Assembly (NCBI GenBank): GCA_964412685.1
Contig: CAYPPS010000017.1
Location: 1-13,067, forward strand
Length of the DNA: 13,067 nt
Origin: CAYPPS01 sp964412685
GTDB taxonomy: Bacteria; Patescibacteriota; Microgenomatia; PFEM01; CAYPPS01
Direction of reading: 5' to 3'
Numbering within the stretch: position 1 is the stretch's first letter; each line of letters begins with the position of its first letter. The translations under genes were made by a program, and so were the position numbers. Of the stretch, positions 10,968-13,067 are shown in pieces. Below the pieces are notes generated by a model. The model did not search any database and was not told where the DNA came from. It worked only from the letters and a program-made list of their open reading frames with translations.

Positions 10968-11867
10968 ATGTCAATTCTGCCAACTATCACAACAAAACGA
11001 TTTCTGGTTTTATCTTTAGCTAGTTTCTTAATTGGCCTCATTCTCCTTTCCGGCTTACAGAATGTTCGGGCTCAAGAAGAGGATCAGGCTACCCCAACTG
11101 AGACTCCTATCTTCAACTTTGACAAAGCTCTGACAGATTATGAATATTCTTATAACCAATACCGCCAGGCTCATCTGCAGTACGAAACTGCCAAAAAAGC
11201 CTATCTAAAATTTGGAACCCTCAACAGCAAAAACGAAGCTCAAGAAAAAACAGCTTTGATGCTTCGCTTGAGAGACGAAACAATTAGAACTTATTTAACC
11301 GCTCTAAGATTGAAATTGGCTGATGTCACCGAGATTGATGATTATAATCTCAATCTCTTTTACCTAAAACTGGACGACGAGGTTCTTTGGTATCAAGGAC
11401 ATATCAACGATTTTAGGAGTGCCGGAACCCTCGAAGATCTCCTCACGCTGGCCAAAGCCAGTGAAGAGAAATACAACTCTCAAAGCTTGAGTGTCGCTTA
11501 CCAAGTTCTTCACGGAATTATTAATTATAAAGTTGCTCAAAATACCGATCAAGTAGAAGCACAAACCAAAGTAATTAAAACTAAGCTCAACCAGATTAAA
11601 CAAGCTGGAGATAAAGATGTTACCTTGGCGGAAAGATGGTTACTCGAAGCGGAAAATCGATTAGCCTGGAGTCAAGAAAAACAGGTTCAATCTCAGGTTG
11701 AAATTGATGAAATCGACCAACAACGTTACGGTTATAGCAATAAACGCGATAAACGAAAGACAAGCTTTTACCAAGCCCGTTTCTTGCTGGAAGAAGCTCA
11801 GCAATACTTAAAAGAAACTAATTCTTATTTACTCGAGGTAATCAGGGAAATAAAAAATGCCGACTGA
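10968..11867 (+). CDS. Secreted helical/coiled-coil protein of unknown function
   Basis: The protein has 299 residues. The signal peptide (1-35) has a Thr/Lys/Arg start, a Leu/Ile/Ser core and a VRA-Q cleavage site. A short ATPTETP linker (41-47) follows. The rest, about 50-299, is almost entirely predicted helix, rich in Glu, Gln, Lys, Leu and Tyr. It has heptad-like stretches, for example around 50-80 and 195-290, and no cysteine. I recognise no enzyme motif. The shape fits an extracytoplasmic scaffold or a partner of an envelope complex. The last 11 bases overlap the next gene, so the two are translationally coupled, and the next product is a single-pass membrane protein that could anchor or receive this one. 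Leaderless initiation at 10968 is expected. Confidence 0.8.
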   Translation: MSILPTITTKRFLVLSLASFLIGLILLSGLQNVRAQEEDQATPTETPIFNFDKALTDYEYSYNQYRQAHLQYETAKKAYLKFGTLNSKNEAQEKTALMLRLRDETIRTYLTALRLKLADVTEIDDYNLNLFYLKLDDEVLWYQGHINDFRSAGTLEDLLTLAKASEEKYNSQSLSVAYQVLHGIINYKVAQNTDQVEAQTKVIKTKLNQIKQAGDKDVTLAERWLLEAENRLAWSQEKQVQSQVEIDEIDQQRYGYSNKRDKRKTSFYQARFLLEEAQQYLKETNSYLLEVIREIKNAD

Positions 11868-12264
11868 AGATAAAATTAATTACCAAAACTTTGAAACTAT
11901 TTCCGCCAAAGAAACCAGTGTTTCTCCTGAATCGTCGTTGGAGCCAAAAAAAAGAGGCTTCAAACTTAAAAAGAAAAAGTTAATTTTAGTGATTGTTTTG
12001 GCCGTCTCTTTCTTGATTCTAATCTCCGTCGGGCTGATTATATTGAATCAGCAAGGTCGAACTATTCTCCCAACTCAAATAAGCCCAACTCCAACTCCAA
12101 CTCCTATCGTCGAACAAATAACCAATCCTTCGCCCTACGCCACTGATTCAGCTGTTTTGCAAACCGAGGAAGAGTTAAAGAAACTGGAATCGGAATTGCA
12201 AGAAGTGGATCTGAAAGAGACTAATCTTACCCCGCCCGTCCTTGATCTCGATGTCAATTTCTAA
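11857..12264 (+). CDS. Single-pass membrane protein with Thr/Pro linker
   Basis: The protein has 135 residues. A hydrophilic N-terminus (1-41) ends in a strongly basic KKRGFKLKKKK stretch, followed by one membrane helix (about 42-63), so the N-terminus should be cytoplasmic. Outside are a SPTPTPTP linker (76-83), a short acidic helix EEELKKLESELQEVD (104-118) and an end motif PPVLDLDVNF (126-135). No catalytic domain is seen. The start codon overlaps the stop of the secreted coiled-coil gene and the stop overlaps the rarA start, giving a compact coupled operon. The external helix could pair with the coiled-coil product; this is inference from adjacency. Confidence 0.8.
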   Translation: MPTEDKINYQNFETISAKETSVSPESSLEPKKRGFKLKKKKLILVIVLAVSFLILISVGLIILNQQGRTILPTQISPTPTPTPIVEQITNPSPYATDSAVLQTEEELKKLESELQEVDLKETNLTPPVLDLDVNF

Positions 12265-13067
12265 AAAAAATAATCATCACTCCATTCCTTTAAGCGAACT
12301 GGTAAGACCTAGAAGTCTTCGAGATTTTATTGGCCAAGAACATTTAGTAGGGAAAGACGGCGTTCTCCGTTTGTTAATCGAAAAAGACCAAATTAAATCA
12401 ATTATTTTTTGGGGACCACCGGGTTCCGGAAAAACCACTCTGGCAAGAATTATTGCCCAAAAGACCAATTCTGCTTTTATCGAAAAATCGGCCGTTTCCA
12501 CTTCTTTAAAAGAAGTTCGAGCGATTATCGTTGAAGCCAAAGAGAGATTAAAAGCTTTCCAGCAAAAAACAATCTTTTTTTTAGACGAAATCCATCGTTT
12601 TAATAAGGCTCAACAAGATTCTCTTCTTCCTTCTGTCGAAGAGGGGAGTATTACCCTTATTGGTGCGACCACTGAAAATCCTTCTTTTGAAGTGATAAAT
12701 CCACTTTTATCAAGAAGTAGAGTTTTTGTACTCGAAAAAATAGATGAAAAAGCTATGAGTAAAATAATTGATCGAGCTTTGAAAACTGTTGATAAAGAAA
12801 TTGACTCAAAAGCTAAGAAAATGCTCGTTTCTTTGGCCGAAGGAGACGCCAGAATAGCAATTAACACTCTAGAAATGGCTCTATCCCTTCTGGAAGAAAA
12901 ATCTACTGACCGGACAAAACAAACGAAGAAAATTATCGATGGTCAATTAATAAAAAAAATCTTTCAACAAAAAAATTTACTTTACGACAAAGACGGTGAA
13001 GAACACTACAACACTATTTCTGCTTTTATTAAATCTATGCGCGCTTCAAAAACCGACGCCGCTCTTT
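12251..13067 (+). CDS. rarA: Replication-associated recombination ATPase RarA/MgsA (3' end cut by window)
   Basis: An ATG at 12251 opens a frame that is still open at the right edge (272 codons visible). RarA/MgsA is a clamp-loader-like AAA+ ATPase that acts at stalled replication forks with SSB. Seen here are SLRDFIGQEHLVG (22-34), Walker A GPPGSGKT (55-62), Walker B FFLDEIHRFNKAQQD (109-123), sensor-1 GATTENPSF (138-146), the Arg-finger region LLSRSRVF (152-159), GDARIAINTLE, and the family signature YDKDGEEHYNTISAFIKSMR in the C-terminal tetramerisation part. All catalytic motifs are intact. The start overlaps the preceding stop by 14 bases, so it is probably the third gene of the operon starting at 10968. 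About one third of the protein should lie beyond the window. Confidence 0.95.
   Translation, partial: MSISKKNNHHSIPLSELVRPRSLRDFIGQEHLVGKDGVLRLLIEKDQIKSIIFWGPPGSGKTTLARIIAQKTNSAFIEKSAVSTSLKEVRAIIVEAKERLKAFQQKTIFFLDEIHRFNKAQQDSLLPSVEEGSITLIGATTENPSFEVINPLLSRSRVFVLEKIDEKAMSKIIDRALKTVDKEIDSKAKKMLVSLAEGDARIAINTLEMALSLLEEKSTDRTKQTKKIIDGQLIKKIFQQKNLLYDKDGEEHYNTISAFIKSMRASKTDAAL

Overview
The window looks like chromosomal core sequence from a Candidate Phyla Radiation (Patescibacteria) bacterium, most likely a Microgenomates-type lineage. The reasons are a DRG-family GTPase of the kind normally seen in archaea and eukaryotes, divergent versions of Tgt, inorganic pyrophosphatase and a Trm11/TrmG10-like methyltransferase, very compact packing with overlapping convergent genes, and promoters whose -10 box sits only about 6 bases before the start codon, which implies leaderless mRNAs. 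The taxonomic call is inference from gene content. There is no rRNA, CRISPR array or insertion sequence, and no gene-free stretch longer than 300 bases.

Layout. 1-90 (-) is the start of an unidentified gene running off the left edge. 174-485 (+) is a small GC-rich secreted Trp/Pro-rich protein with its own Shine-Dalgarno site and a strong terminator. 553-3328 holds tgt (+), a DRG-like GTPase (-) that overlaps the tgt 3' end, and a family I pyrophosphatase (+) divergent from it. 3352-3510 carries tRNA-Arg(UCG) and tRNA-His(GUG). 3544-4102 is a divergent pair of small proteins resembling DUF4258 and DUF5678. 4212-4805 is a membrane protein with a LytR_C domain. 4855-7293 is a large membrane-anchored Clp-like double-AAA+ protein with a degenerate first ATPase domain and no recognisable pore loops. 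7290-8543 (-) is a THUMP-type tRNA guanine-N2 methyltransferase. 8583-8655 is tRNA-Lys(CUU).

8715-10743 contains two paralogous exported lysozyme-like proteins flanking a class I SAM methyltransferase. The second paralogue has a strong promoter followed by a terminator-like hairpin just before its start codon. 10837-10918 is tRNA-Leu(UAG). 10968-13067 is a tight three-gene run: a secreted helical protein, a single-pass membrane protein and rarA/mgsA, which is cut by the right edge.

Themes. One theme is tRNA biology: four tRNA genes, a G34 transglycosylase with one plausible substrate tRNA (His) nearby, a tRNA G10-type methyltransferase and a translation-linked GTPase. The other is the cell envelope: the LytR_C protein, two wall-hydrolase-like proteins and the coiled-coil/membrane pair. 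The strongest candidates for something undescribed are the Clp-like ATPase, the GC-rich Trp/Pro secreted peptide and the leader hairpin before the second lysozyme-like gene.
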